Source of the DNA: Akkermansiaceae bacterium
GTDB lineage: Bacteria > Verrucomicrobiota > Verrucomicrobiia > Verrucomicrobiales > Akkermansiaceae
Length of the DNA stretch: 64,000 bases
Reading direction: 5' to 3'
Assembly (NCBI GenBank): GCA_024233135.1
Contig: JACKPZ010000010.1
Coordinates: forward strand, 96,690 to 160,689
The notes beneath the pieces were generated by a model that saw only the letters and a program-made list of their open reading frames with translations, searched no databases and had not been told where the DNA came from. Position 1 is the first letter of the stretch. The number at the start of each line of letters is the position of its first letter. Of this stretch, positions 45,056 to 53,518 are shown one piece after another. Both the position numbers and the translations under genes were made by a program.

Positions 45056-45096
45056 AAACGAAAAACCGCCGCCGGAACAGGGTCCGGACGGCGGTT
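45056..45096 (-). terminator. Rho-independent terminator for the EF-hand gene
   Basis: Between two convergent genes, AACCGCCG-CCGGA pairs with TCCGG-A-CGGCGGTT (one bulged base) around a short loop. On the minus strand it is followed by TTTTTCGTTTC, so it terminates the EF-hand transcript. On the plus strand no T-run follows. Confidence 0.85.
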
Positions 45097-45118
45097 CCAA
45101 GATCAAGCGGTGTGCGGA

Positions 45119-45556
45119 TTACTCGACGGTGTCGTCCGCCTTTTTCTCCGGCTTCGCTTCCGGGCGCTCCGGACGGCCGGGGCGTTCGCGGAAACGGGGC
45201 AACGCCTTGCGTTCCTCCTCGCTGAGCTTGCCGTCGCCGTCCTTGTCGTAGCGTTTGATCATCTCCGCGCGGCGGTCTTCGGCCATCTTCTTGCGCTCTT
45301 CCGCGCTGAGCTTGCCGTCTTCGTCGGCGTCATATTTCTCAAGCATCTCCTTCTGATGGGCCTCGCGGGCGGCCTTGGCCTCCTCGGGCGAGAGCTTGCC
45401 GTCGCCGTCCTTGTCGAACTTCTTGAGGATTTCGGGCGGAAGGCGCATCCCTTGGCGCTGCGGACGGTCGGGAGCCTTCGGCTTGTCCTGTGCGGCGGCG
45501 AACGAGGTGGCGCCGATCATCGCGCAGAGCGCGAGCATGGTGGTGGTTTTCATCAT
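45119..45556 (-). CDS. Exported EF-hand calcium-binding protein
   Basis: A 145-residue protein from ATG 45556 (or the adjacent ATG 45553) with a signal peptide (TMLALCAMIGATSFAAA). It holds three EF-hand loops of the DxDxDG type: FDKDGDGKLSPEEA, YDADEDGKLSAEER and YDKDGDGKLSEEER, about 27 residues apart. The C-terminal tail is rich in Arg, Pro and Glu. Calcium binding in the envelope is the only function that can be inferred. It is transcribed away from cdsA, sharing a short divergent promoter region. Confidence 0.85.
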   Translation of the reverse strand: MMKTTTMLALCAMIGATSFAAAQDKPKAPDRPQRQGMRLPPEILKKFDKDGDGKLSPEEAKAAREAHQKEMLEKYDADEDGKLSAEERKKMAEDRRAEMIKRYDKDGDGKLSEEERKALPRFRERPGRPERPEAKPEKKADDTVE

Positions 45557-45711
45557 CGTATGGTGCTTGGTTGAAACGTCGGGCCGCATCCGGTCCGCAG
45601 GAACATCAAACCCGCAGGCGGCGGTTTTGTTCCATAAAAAACGATGGGGCGGCACGGCAACGGCGCTTCGCCTTGCCACGCGGGCGCGGGCGGGCTTGGA
45701 TCGCCGGGTTG

Positions 45712-46629
45712 ATGTCATCCGCCACCCCCACCGCCGGGCCGTCGAAGGCCATCGTGTTCGTCCGCAGGACGGCAAGCACCCTCGGTCTGTGGGCGCTGGT
45801 GACGGCGATCTTCCTGAGCCATCAAGGCTGGGCCTTTCTGGGGCTCATCACGTTGCTCGCACTGGCGGCGGCGGCTGAATATTTCCGGATGGTGCGCAAG
45901 GCGGGCCAGCCGGCGTTTCCGGCGGTCGGCATGGCGGTGTCCGTGCTCTACTGCGTGCTGATGGACCTCGCGCTGTTGCGGGGCGAGCCGGTGCCCGTCT
46001 GGCTCGATGGCGCCGCCTTGTTCGCGGTGACGGCCGCGTGTTTCACGTTGCAGTTGCGCCACCCGATCCGCGGCCCCGAGACACTTCACGGCATCGCGCT
46101 CACGGTGCTCGGCTTCGTATCCATCCCGTTTTTGTTCCAGTTTGCGGCGCGGCTCGTCTATCTGGTTCCGGAGGACGTTCCGGCCGGCATCGTCGGCGAA
46201 CAGGGAGCATTCCTGCTGCTGTGGCTTCTGGCGGTGACCAAGTTCACCGACATGGGCGCCTACATCACCGGCTCGATGATCGGCCGCCACAAGATGATCC
46301 CGCACGTGAGCCCCGGAAAAACATGGGAGGGCTTCGGAGGCGCGTTGTTCTTCTCGCAACTCGCGGGATGCGGGTTGTTCGCCTTGTTTCCGGCGCAGCT
46401 CGCCGCGCTCGGCGGATACGGCCACGTGGTGGCGTTGGGTTTCCTGCTGGCCCTCCTCGCGGTCATCGGCGACCTCGCCGAAAGCGTGGTGAAACGAGCG
46501 CTCGACGCCAAGGACTCGGGCCGCTTCCTGCCCGGCATCGGCGGCGCGCTCGACCTCATCGACAGCGTCTGCTTCACCGCCCCGGCGATGGTTTTCTATC
46601 TGAAATGCATCCACCAGACGCCCGCGTGA
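45712..46629 (+). CDS. cdsA: Phosphatidate cytidylyltransferase
   Basis: A 305-residue inner-membrane enzyme that makes CDP-diacylglycerol from phosphatidate and CTP, the precursor used by phosphatidyltransferases such as the YnbA-like protein in this window. About eight membrane helices; motifs GRHKMIPHVSPGKTWEG and the signature SVVKRALDAKDSGRFLPG followed by IGGALDLIDS. In the classical signature the last part is HGGxxDRxD; here His is Ile and Arg is Leu, a variation also found in other phyla. The start ATG 45712 is chosen because upstream in-frame sequence is antisense to the EF-hand gene. It overlaps dxr by 4 bp. Confidence 0.9.
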   Translation: MSSATPTAGPSKAIVFVRRTASTLGLWALVTAIFLSHQGWAFLGLITLLALAAAAEYFRMVRKAGQPAFPAVGMAVSVLYCVLMDLALLRGEPVPVWLDGAALFAVTAACFTLQLRHPIRGPETLHGIALTVLGFVSIPFLFQFAARLVYLVPEDVPAGIVGEQGAFLLLWLLAVTKFTDMGAYITGSMIGRHKMIPHVSPGKTWEGFGGALFFSQLAGCGLFALFPAQLAALGGYGHVVALGFLLALLAVIGDLAESVVKRALDAKDSGRFLPGIGGALDLIDSVCFTAPAMVFYLKCIHQTPA

Positions 46630-47810
46630 ATCCCCCCCGCAAACGCCGCGTCGTGCTGCTCGGATCGACCGGCTCGATCGGCACTTCCACGCTCAAGGTG
46701 GCCCGGGAACTGCCGGACGAAATCGAGATCGTCGGCCTCGCCGCCTGCGGCAGCACGGAAAGACTCGCCGCGCAGGCACACGAAACCGGCGCGAGACACG
46801 TGGCGCTCTCCGACGTCTCGAAGGCGGACGAACTGCGGGCCCTGCTCCCCGCGGGAACCACTCTCCACAGCGGGCCGGACGGACTTCTCGAACTGGCCGC
46901 CCTCGCGGAGGCCGACATCGTCCTGATCGCCATTGTCGGCACGGCGGGACTCGGCGCCGCGCTCGCGGCGATCGATGCGGGCAAGGACCTCGCGATCGCG
47001 TCGAAGGAAATCCTGGTGATGGCCGGCGAGGTGGTCACCCGCGCGGCCACGGAGAAAGGTGTCGCGCTGCTACCGGTGGACAGCGAGCACAACGCGATCT
47101 TCCAGTGCCTCGGCGGACGCCCCGGGGGCGGACAGGATGTGTCGCGCCTGATCCTGACCGCTTCCGGCGGGCCCTTCCGCAAGCTGCCCGCCCCGGAGCT
47201 CGAATCCGTCACTCCCGCGCAGGCCCTGCGCCACCCCACATGGGACATGGGGCCGAAGATCACCATCGACTCCGCCACCCTCTTCAACAAGGGGCTGGAA
47301 ATGATCGAGGCGCGCTGGTTGTTCGACATCGGCATGGATCGCATCGATGTGGTGGTGCATCCGCAGAGCATCGTCCATTCGATGGTCGAGTTCCGCGACG
47401 GATCGGTGCTCGCGCAACTGAGCCACACCGACATGTGCTTCCCGATCCAATACGCGCTCACCTGGCCGCGGCGGGTGAAGGGCGGGCTGCGGCCGTTGGA
47501 TTTCGCGGAACTGGCGAAACTCGAGTTCGAAGCCCCGCGGGACGATGTCTTTCCCGCGCTGCGACTCGCCCGGGAGGCGGGAAACGCAGGGGGCACGCTG
47601 CCGGCGGTCTACAACGCGGCGAACGAGATCGCGGTGGATGCCTTCCGCGCCGGATCACTCCCCTTCCCCGGCATCTGGCGCTGCGTCGAAGCCGTGATGG
47701 GAAGGCACGAGGTGAGGCCGTCGTCCTCGTTGGACGAGGTGCTCGCCGCGGACCGTTGGGCGCGCGAAGAAGCGGTCCGCGTTTGCGCGGAACACCGGGT
47801 TTCGTTGTGA
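46626..47810 (+). CDS. dxr: 1-deoxy-D-xylulose 5-phosphate reductoisomerase
   Basis: GTG 46626 lies in the cdsA stop (GTGA overlap) and gives 394 residues, the usual length. It catalyses the NADPH-dependent second step of the MEP isoprenoid pathway. Motifs: NADPH-binding LLGSTGSIGTSTL, SKEILVMAGE, metal/substrate site LPVDSEHNAIFQ, LTASGGPF and HPTWDMGPKITIDSATLFNKG. The cdsA-dxr order is common in bacteria (often uppS-cdsA-dxr-rseP); here uppS and rseP are missing from the neighbourhood. Confidence 0.95.
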   Translation: MNPPRKRRVVLLGSTGSIGTSTLKVARELPDEIEIVGLAACGSTERLAAQAHETGARHVALSDVSKADELRALLPAGTTLHSGPDGLLELAALAEADIVLIAIVGTAGLGAALAAIDAGKDLAIASKEILVMAGEVVTRAATEKGVALLPVDSEHNAIFQCLGGRPGGGQDVSRLILTASGGPFRKLPAPELESVTPAQALRHPTWDMGPKITIDSATLFNKGLEMIEARWLFDIGMDRIDVVVHPQSIVHSMVEFRDGSVLAQLSHTDMCFPIQYALTWPRRVKGGLRPLDFAELAKLEFEAPRDDVFPALRLAREAGNAGGTLPAVYNAANEIAVDAFRAGSLPFPGIWRCVEAVMGRHEVRPSSSLDEVLAADRWAREEAVRVCAEHRVSL

Positions 47811-47853
47811 TTTCGGGTTTCCACATCGTGGATCGCACCGCTAGCGTCGCGCC

Positions 47854-48933
47854 ATGAAGCGTCCGTTCGGATTCGCCATCCTGCTGCTCACCGCATTCCA
47901 TTGCGAGGCCGCCGCGTCGCCCGTCGGAGCGATGCAGGTCGAGAAAACCTTCAACGCGGGAATCGAGCGCTGGAACCTCGAGATGAAGGCCGCCGCAACG
48001 CCCGAACAACGGGCGGAGACCGCTGCGAAACGGCCGGACGCCACCGCGGCCGCCCGCAAGATGTGGGCGGAGATCGGAGCGTCGCTGCCGGAGGAATGGA
48101 CCCTCGAACCGGCCGCATGGTTCCTGCGGGTCACGCCCGGACTCCTGAGAAGCCAGCCCGATGGCTCGACCAAGCCGACTTTCGCCGACGAGATCGACGA
48201 CGTGCGCGCCGCGATCATCGCCCACCACCTTCGCAGCCCGAAGTTGATCCCGGTGTGTATGGCGCTCGTCACCACCCAGGACCCGAAGTCGCTGGCGGTG
48301 CTGGAGAAAATCCGGACCACGAACCCGGACCCGAAGGTGCAGGGCGTCGCCGCGCTTGCCGAAGCGATGTTGCTCAAGAATTCCGCCGATTCGCCCGAAA
48401 TCATGCGTCGGCGTCTCACCTGCCTGCGGAAGGCGATCGTCGACAGCTCGGACGTGGATCTTGGCGGGGTCAGCGTGGCCCAACTCGCCGAGGACGAGCT
48501 GCACGTCATCCTCCACCTCACCAAGGGACGGGTCGCCCCGGACCTCTCGGGTTTCGACTCGGGAGGCCGGCCGATGAAACTTTCGGATTTCACCGGCAAG
48601 GTGGTGATGCTCGTTTTCTGGAGCAGCAAGGATCCCGAGGCCGGCCGCCTCGTGGAGATGGCCAACGAATGGGTCACGAAATTCGCAGACCGGCCCGTGG
48701 TCGTGATCGGCGTGAACCACGACGACCGGAAGACACTCCGGGAGCTTGAGGAGAGTCAGGTTCTCTTCCGCAATTTCTCCGACCCCGGCAAAGACCTTGC
48801 CAAGGAGTACCGGGTGGGAACCTGGCCGCTCGTTTACGTGTTGGGCAAGGACCGGGTGATCGGTTACTCGGGCGCGCCGGGATCCTTCGCCGAGTTGAGC
48901 GCGGAGGCGATGCTCGCCGGCACCCAGCCGTGA
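47854..48933 (+). CDS. Exported TlpA-like thioredoxin-fold protein lacking redox cysteines
   Basis: A 359-residue protein with a signal peptide (residues 1-20), a helical N-terminal region (25-225) and a C-terminal AhpC/TlpA-type domain (about 230-359: PDLSGFDSGGRPMKLSDFTG, VVMLVFWSS). Where thiol-disulfide proteins have WCxxC, this one reads W256 S S K D P E A, so both cysteines are replaced. The cis-proline region GTWPLVYV is kept. It cannot do dithiol chemistry and may instead bind a ligand or protein. Downstream of dxr by 43 bp. Confidence 0.8.
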   Translation: MKRPFGFAILLLTAFHCEAAASPVGAMQVEKTFNAGIERWNLEMKAAATPEQRAETAAKRPDATAAARKMWAEIGASLPEEWTLEPAAWFLRVTPGLLRSQPDGSTKPTFADEIDDVRAAIIAHHLRSPKLIPVCMALVTTQDPKSLAVLEKIRTTNPDPKVQGVAALAEAMLLKNSADSPEIMRRRLTCLRKAIVDSSDVDLGGVSVAQLAEDELHVILHLTKGRVAPDLSGFDSGGRPMKLSDFTGKVVMLVFWSSKDPEAGRLVEMANEWVTKFADRPVVVIGVNHDDRKTLRELEESQVLFRNFSDPGKDLAKEYRVGTWPLVYVLGKDRVIGYSGAPGSFAELSAEAMLAGTQP

Positions 48934-48980
48934 TGCCTCCGCCCTTGCGTGGGAAGGCGGCTGTGTCATCCTGCCGGGGC

Positions 48981-49331
48981 ATGGCAGACGAAAAGACGCT
49001 GTTCGAGAAGATCGCGGACAAGGAGATCCCCGCGACGATGGTCCACGAGGACGAACATTGCATTGCGTTCCGCGATATCTCCCCCCAGGCGCCCGCACAC
49101 ATCCTGGTGGTCCCGCGCAAGGCGATTCCACGTGTCGGGGAAGCGGTCCCGAATGACAAGGAAGTCCTCGGCCACCTGCTGCTCACCGCGGCGAAGATCG
49201 CCCGCGATGAGGGATATGCGGAATCCGGATACCGGCTTGTCATCAACAACGGCCCGGACGGAGGAGAAGCGGTGCCCCACCTGCACGTCCACCTGCTCGC
49301 CGGCCGCAAGCTCGACTGGCCTCCCGGTTGA
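48981..49331 (+). CDS. HIT family (HinT-like) purine nucleotide hydrolase
   Basis: A 116-residue cytosolic protein with the histidine triad HLHVHLL near the C-terminus, FEKIADKEIPATMVHEDE at the N-terminus and the central ISPQAPAHILVVPRKAI. HinT-type enzymes hydrolyse phosphoramidates of AMP, for example aminoacyl or lysyl-AMP. The length and motif order are typical. ATG 48981 begins the conserved region. It is followed 10 bp later by the lipase gene. Confidence 0.92.
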   Translation: MADEKTLFEKIADKEIPATMVHEDEHCIAFRDISPQAPAHILVVPRKAIPRVGEAVPNDKEVLGHLLLTAAKIARDEGYAESGYRLVINNGPDGGEAVPHLHVHLLAGRKLDWPPG

Positions 49332-49341
49332 TTTCCCCGCC

Positions 49342-50019
49342 ATGAAACGAATGATCACACCACTCGCGGCGGGCCTCATCGCCTCCGCCGCCTGCCACGC
49401 CGCACAGCCCGCTGTTCCGCTCCCGACCAACCGGGTGGTGCTGGTCCATGGCTTTCTCGAAACGGGTACCAGCTTCAAGGTGATGCACAAACGCCTTGAA
49501 GCACGCGGCGCCGACTGCCTCGCGCCCAAGCTGCGGCCCAACGACGGCCGCGGCGGTCTCGACAAACTCGCCGCCCGCCTCAAGGCCGAGATCGACGGCC
49601 ACTTCGGTCCGAAGGAACGAATCTCGATCGTCGCATTCAGCATGGGCGGGCTGGTGAGCCGCTACTACCTTCAGGAACTCGGCGGCGCGGACCGCTGCGA
49701 AACCTTCATCACGATCTCCTCGCCCCATCACGGCACCAATGCGGCGTGGCTTTATCCGAGCAAGGGCGCCGTCCAGATGCGCCCGGGCAGCGGATTTCTC
49801 GAACAACTCGCCCGTAGCGAGTCGAAACTCGACAAGATACGGGTGGCCTCGTTCCGGACACCGCTCGACCTCATCATCCTGCCGACCGAAAGCTCGGTCT
49901 GGGACCGGGCGGAAAACCGCTCCTACCTCGTCGCGCTCCACCCGATGATGCTCACCACCCGCAGCGTGCTCGATGACGTCGAGCAGCGCCTGTTTCCCGA
50001 ACCCGGCGCGGCACCATGA
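49342..50019 (+). CDS. Secreted lipase/esterase (alpha/beta hydrolase)
   Basis: A 225-residue protein with a signal peptide (to about residue 20, ACHA/AQ). The alpha/beta fold is marked by NRVVLVHGFLETGTSF (oxyanion region), the nucleophile elbow AFSMGG, SSPHHGTNAA, and candidate Asp and His partners in DLIILPTESS and LHPMML. It resembles the small EstA/LipA group of triacylglycerol lipases. It is the last gene of a plus-strand run and converges with rlpA at a shared hairpin. Confidence 0.85.
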   Translation: MKRMITPLAAGLIASAACHAAQPAVPLPTNRVVLVHGFLETGTSFKVMHKRLEARGADCLAPKLRPNDGRGGLDKLAARLKAEIDGHFGPKERISIVAFSMGGLVSRYYLQELGGADRCETFITISSPHHGTNAAWLYPSKGAVQMRPGSGFLEQLARSESKLDKIRVASFRTPLDLIILPTESSVWDRAENRSYLVALHPMMLTTRSVLDDVEQRLFPEPGAAP

Positions 50020-50054
50020 AAAATCCGCCGCCCGCGGCATGGCGGACGGCGGAT
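50018..50054 (-). terminator. Rho-independent terminator of rlpA
   Basis: On the minus strand ATCCGCCGTCCGC pairs with GCGGGCGGCGGAT (forward 50023-50054) with minor mismatch, followed by TTTTTCAT. It lies 30 bp after the rlpA stop and overlaps the convergent lipase stop codon. Confidence 0.75.
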
Positions 50055-50083
50055 GGAAGAAACCGGTTTGACGGTGGAATGGA

Positions 50084-50530
50084 TCAGCTTTCGTTGCTGA
50101 TCTTCTTGAGCACTTCGACCTTCACGTTGGTGATGCCGCGGCTGCGGAAACCGAGTCGCTCGGCGGCGCCGATCGTCAGATCGATGATGCGGCCGCGGAT
50201 GTAAGGCCCGCGGTCGTTGATGGTGACCACCTCCGACTTGCCGTTGGAGAGGTTCGTGACACGCACCTTGGTCCCCATCGGCAGGGTCTTGTGCGCGGCG
50301 GTGGCACCGTGATTGCTGAGCCGCTGTCCGCTGGCGGTCTTGGTGCCATAGTTCGTCCGAATGGAATACCATGAGGCCTTGCCGTGCTCGACGGCCTTGA
50401 CCTCGTATTCGGGATCGACCCCGGAAAGATTCTTCCGGGTGTTTGCTTTCCCTACGCTTGCGCAGCTCGGGAGGAGGATGACTCCGGCGATTGCCAGGGC
50501 CACGGACTTGAGGTTCCGGGTCATGTTCAT
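50084..50530 (-). CDS. rlpA: Septal ring lytic transglycosylase RlpA-type lipoprotein
   Basis: A 148-residue product from ATG 50530 (ATG 50524 also possible) with a lipoprotein signal ending LLPSC. The C-terminal double-psi beta-barrel has GKASWYS, the catalytic-site ATAAHKTLPMGTKVRVTNLS and INDRGPYIRGRIIDLT. RlpA cleaves glycan strands stripped of peptides at the division septum. The SPOR domain present in larger homologues is absent, as in many short members. Confidence 0.9.
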   Translation of the reverse strand: MNMTRNLKSVALAIAGVILLPSCASVGKANTRKNLSGVDPEYEVKAVEHGKASWYSIRTNYGTKTASGQRLSNHGATAAHKTLPMGTKVRVTNLSNGKSEVVTINDRGPYIRGRIIDLTIGAAERLGFRSRGITNVKVEVLKKISNES

Positions 50531-50750
50531 CGTTGAGTTCGATTGCCGACAAAGCAGCCCGCGGGCCACGGCGTCGGAGGCGCCTCCATAAGCACCTTGA
50601 AATGAGCAGGCAAGAAAAACCAGACCTCTCAGACCGAGCTCGAAATGCGGCCGAATTTCCCGAAGTTCCGGCGAAAAACCGGAAAGTCCTACACATTTCT
50701 TAATCATTTTTCTGGCCTTCCGAGCGCGGTTTTTGGTAACCAGACCGCGA

Positions 50751-51425
50751 ATGCCGGATTGCTGGACCCATTCGTGCCGGAACCGATTCACCGACGGGGA
50801 CTTCGATTTTCTCGCCGGCGCTCTCGCCCCGCAAGGCACGAGACGCCACCTGGCGACCCTTTGGGACGACCCCATCGGCCGCCGCGAAATACTCGACCTC
50901 AAGGATGTCCTCCGGCACCTGCTCGAATCGCCGACCGCGGTGGAGGTCTCGGCTCGGTTCTACTTCTACATCCTCGTGCGCCACTCGTTTCTCGATGCCG
51001 GGCTGCGCGATGTCGATCTGGCGGACTACGTCGCGTCGGTGCTCGCCGGTCGGGTCTGCCCGGATGCGAACGACCTGCTGCAGCATGTGACACGCGGTTT
51101 CACCCACGCCGCGGAGTTTCTTTCCGTCATCGCGCCGTCCCGCGGCCGCATGCGTTTCCATCTGCATGTCGCGGCGGGAAATCAGTTTCTGGTTCTCACC
51201 GGATTGTATCCCGACTTCCTGCGCCAACGCTCGGCCGCCACGGGCACGCCGGATCTCGATTTCTACGAGTCTTTCGCCCGCCAGGCCTTCCTCGGCGCCG
51301 CGGACAGCCACACCAGCCCCTGCCCGGCATCCCGCCGCCTGCTCGGCACCCTCGCCGACGCGATGCCGGACGCCCGCCGCTCTCTCAACCGGATGGCGGA
51401 GGAGTTCGTGTTCCTCGGCGAGTGA
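50751..51425 (+). CDS. Hypothetical protein, helical
   Basis: ATG 50751 gives 224 residues; a TTG at 50733 would add six. The product is predominantly helical with alternating hydrophobic and charged stretches (REILDLKDVLRHLLES, ARFYFYILVRHSFLDAGL, HAAEFLSVIAP). There is no signal peptide or membrane helix. No family is recognised. It precedes the ECF sigma factor gene on the same strand, with a 117-bp gap, and faces rlpA across a divergent region of 220 bp. Confidence 0.65.
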   Translation: MPDCWTHSCRNRFTDGDFDFLAGALAPQGTRRHLATLWDDPIGRREILDLKDVLRHLLESPTAVEVSARFYFYILVRHSFLDAGLRDVDLADYVASVLAGRVCPDANDLLQHVTRGFTHAAEFLSVIAPSRGRMRFHLHVAAGNQFLVLTGLYPDFLRQRSAATGTPDLDFYESFARQAFLGAADSHTSPCPASRRLLGTLADAMPDARRSLNRMAEEFVFLGE

Positions 51426-51542
51426 TGGACCGGGTGCGACACCCGGAATTCCCGCAAGACCACGCCGGACGTGGCCTCCGCATTCTTTACACCCTGCGGG
51501 TTCCGTGTAGTCTGGTCGCGCTGCACACCCACCCACACCCCC

Positions 51543-52142
51543 ATGTTCCGTCAGTCCCGTCCCCCCGACCCTGACCAGGATCTCGTCGACCGCGCCCGCG
51601 AAGGTGACACCCGCGCCTTCGACGCGCTGATCCTCAAGTATGGCGACAAGCTCTACGGTCTGGTTTACAACATGACCTCCCACAAGGAGGACACCCACGA
51701 CCTGCTCCAGGACATCTTCGCCAAGGCCTACCAGTCGCTGCGCTCGTTCCGCGGCAACTCGACGTTCTACACCTGGATCTATCAGATCGCCGTCAACCAG
51801 ACGCTCAATTTCCTCAAGAAACGCAAGCGCCGGACCGGCCTGAGCCTCAACGATCTCGACTCCGGCGTGCAGAATGATCCGGCGTTGGTGGACAGCACCC
51901 ACGAGGCCGATCCGGAGCGGCAGACACAGATCAAGGAACTGCAGCGGAAATTGAACGAAGCCATGCAAAAGCTGTCTGAGAAGCATAGAATGGTGGTGAC
52001 CATGTTTGACATCCAGGGAATGTCCCACGCGGACATCGCCAAGGTGCTCAAAACATCGGAAGGCACGGTTCGTTCGAGGCTCCATTACGCGCACCTGCAG
52101 CTTCAATCGGCGCTGCAGGACAGCTGGGATGAAAGATTTTGA
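51543..52142 (+). CDS. ECF-family RNA polymerase sigma factor
   Basis: A 199-residue sigma-70-related factor. Region 2 (about 15-90) reads DQDLVDRAREGDTRAFDALI, HDLLQDIFAKAYQSLRSF and TWIYQIAVNQTLNFLKKRKR; region 4 (about 135-190) reads LSEKHRMVVTMFDIQGMSHA, DIAKVLKTSEGTVRSRLHYA. It would direct transcription of an envelope- or stress-response regulon. ATG 51543 begins the normal start of region 2 leader. The next two genes, a small membrane protein and a protease-like PDZ protein, look like its control partners. Confidence 0.93.
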   Translation: MFRQSRPPDPDQDLVDRAREGDTRAFDALILKYGDKLYGLVYNMTSHKEDTHDLLQDIFAKAYQSLRSFRGNSTFYTWIYQIAVNQTLNFLKKRKRRTGLSLNDLDSGVQNDPALVDSTHEADPERQTQIKELQRKLNEAMQKLSEKHRMVVTMFDIQGMSHADIAKVLKTSEGTVRSRLHYAHLQLQSALQDSWDERF

Positions 52143-52151
52143 AAATTTCTC

Positions 52152-52178
52152 TTGCCGCGCGTCCTGATTTTTTATAAA
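52152..52178 (+). promoter_or_regulatory. Possible sigma-70-type promoter before the small membrane protein gene
   Basis: In an AT-rich island (52138-52192) that stands out from its GC-rich surroundings, TTGCCG (52152-52157) and TATAAA (52173-52178) lie 15 bases apart, about 20 bp before the GTG start. The spacing is short and the -35 box imperfect, so this is only a candidate. Confidence 0.3.
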
Positions 52179-52196
52179 TCCTAATTATCAATCGCT

Positions 52197-52586
52197 GTGA
52201 AACCAACGGTCGAACAAGTTGAAACCCTGCTTGCCCTCAAGCGCCACGAGCGTCCTGAGGACGATTACTGGCAGGGTTTTGTGCGTGAATTCCATCAACG
52301 CCAGCGCGAGCAGGCGGTGGCACGCACCGGATTCGCCGGCGTTCGCGAGCGGTTGGGAGACTGGATGAGAGCCCTCAAGCCGATGGAATGGGCGTATGGC
52401 GCGGGAATCGCCTACGCGGCCGTTACGGTTGCCTTCTTCTTGATGCCGCGGAACGCGGAGATCGAGCGGACCGCGCCGACGCCGGTGAAATACGAGGTGC
52501 TTCCGTCCCCCACGGCGGTGGAGCAACTGGACCAACTGGACCTGAGTCCTTCGACCCAGGGCAGCGCGGGCGAGGTGGTGTTCTAA
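52197..52586 (+). CDS. Small single-pass membrane protein, possible anti-sigma factor
   Basis: GTG 52197 gives 129 residues. A cytosolic N-terminal part (about 1-65, EQVETLLALKRHERPEDDYW) is followed by one membrane helix (about 66-84, WAYGAGIAYAAVTVAFFLM) and a short extracytoplasmic tail (85-129). The placement directly after an ECF sigma gene and the topology match membrane anti-sigma factors, but no zinc-binding HxxxCxxC motif is present. The role is therefore an inference from context and shape. Confidence 0.6.
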   Translation: MKPTVEQVETLLALKRHERPEDDYWQGFVREFHQRQREQAVARTGFAGVRERLGDWMRALKPMEWAYGAGIAYAAVTVAFFLMPRNAEIERTAPTPVKYEVLPSPTAVEQLDQLDLSPSTQGSAGEVVF

Positions 52587-52602
52587 CCGGACCGTTCCGA
52601 AC

Positions 52603-53511
52603 ATGGAGGGTCCGAGGAGCCTGCGTCGGTGGAAACCGGCGATGTGGATGACAATGGGTGCGACGTTGGCACTGGGCGGGATCGTGCGTTCGCAACCGCT
52701 TGCGTCGCAGCCGCGGCTGCATGTTACCTTTCCGGGAAACACGACGGACCAGACAAAGCTCGCCGCCGCGGTTCCGCTGGGAGAGGACTCATTGTGGGTG
52801 ACGGTGGTCGCCCCCGGCGCGGATGCGAGCCATCCGGCGACGAAGCCGATCGCGGCGGGCACGAAGATCGATTTCGTCGGTCACGATCCGGTTTCCACCC
52901 TCGCTTTCCTGCGGGTTTCCGGCATGGCCGGCCGGGAAACGGAATGGCTGGCCCGGGTGGCCGGCGGCTCGGGGCAGACCCTGTACGCCACGGGACCCAC
53001 CGGAACGGTGAAGTTTCAGACGAACGGCTGGGTGCAGCAGTTCAACCGCAAGATCCTCCCCTTCGCGCTGCTGCGGGTGGGCTTCGACCAGAATCCCCCG
53101 CCGCCGGGCAGCGCGATGATGGACGAGCAGGGACGGATCGCGGCGCTCTATTTCCAAACCGCGGACTCCGGCAACACCGGCTACGCCATTCCCGCGGAAG
53201 CCGTGCATCGCGTGCGGCGTGACGTTTGCAGCAAAGGTCGCCTCCTGCGCGGCTGGATCGGACTTTCCCTGCAGGCGGAAAACGCCGCACCCCAGGTGGT
53301 GCGGGTGCTTCCCGGCTCGCCGGCGCAGAAAGCGGGCATCCACGCGAACGACATCCTCACCCAGGTGGGTGGACGTCCGATTTCCAGCTACCCGGACGCG
53401 GCGAACGCGTTTTTCTATCTGATTCCCGGCGATCCGGTGCGGGTGAAAATCCTTCGCGGCGCGACACCGATGGAGTTCACTCTCACACCGGTGCCGCCAC
53501 AGGAAGGCTGA
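52603..53511 (+). CDS. Exported PDZ-domain protein with degenerate trypsin-like fold
   Basis: A 302-residue protein with an N-terminal hydrophobic anchor or signal (about 13-30). The central part (35-200) resembles HtrA proteases (LWVTVVAPGADA, STLAFLRVSG, PPPPGSAMMDEQGRIAALYF, YAIPAEAV), but no clear catalytic His or Asp can be placed and only PGSAM could hold a serine. A PDZ domain follows (about 215-298, RVLPGSPAQKAGIHANDILTQVGG). It is the third gene of the sigma operon, 16 bp after the membrane protein. It may sense misfolded envelope proteins in the manner of DegS, without being a standard protease. Confidence 0.75.
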   Translation: MEGPRSLRRWKPAMWMTMGATLALGGIVRSQPLASQPRLHVTFPGNTTDQTKLAAAVPLGEDSLWVTVVAPGADASHPATKPIAAGTKIDFVGHDPVSTLAFLRVSGMAGRETEWLARVAGGSGQTLYATGPTGTVKFQTNGWVQQFNRKILPFALLRVGFDQNPPPPGSAMMDEQGRIAALYFQTADSGNTGYAIPAEAVHRVRRDVCSKGRLLRGWIGLSLQAENAAPQVVRVLPGSPAQKAGIHANDILTQVGGRPISSYPDAANAFFYLIPGDPVRVKILRGATPMEFTLTPVPPQEG

Positions 53512-53518
53512 GGGCGCT

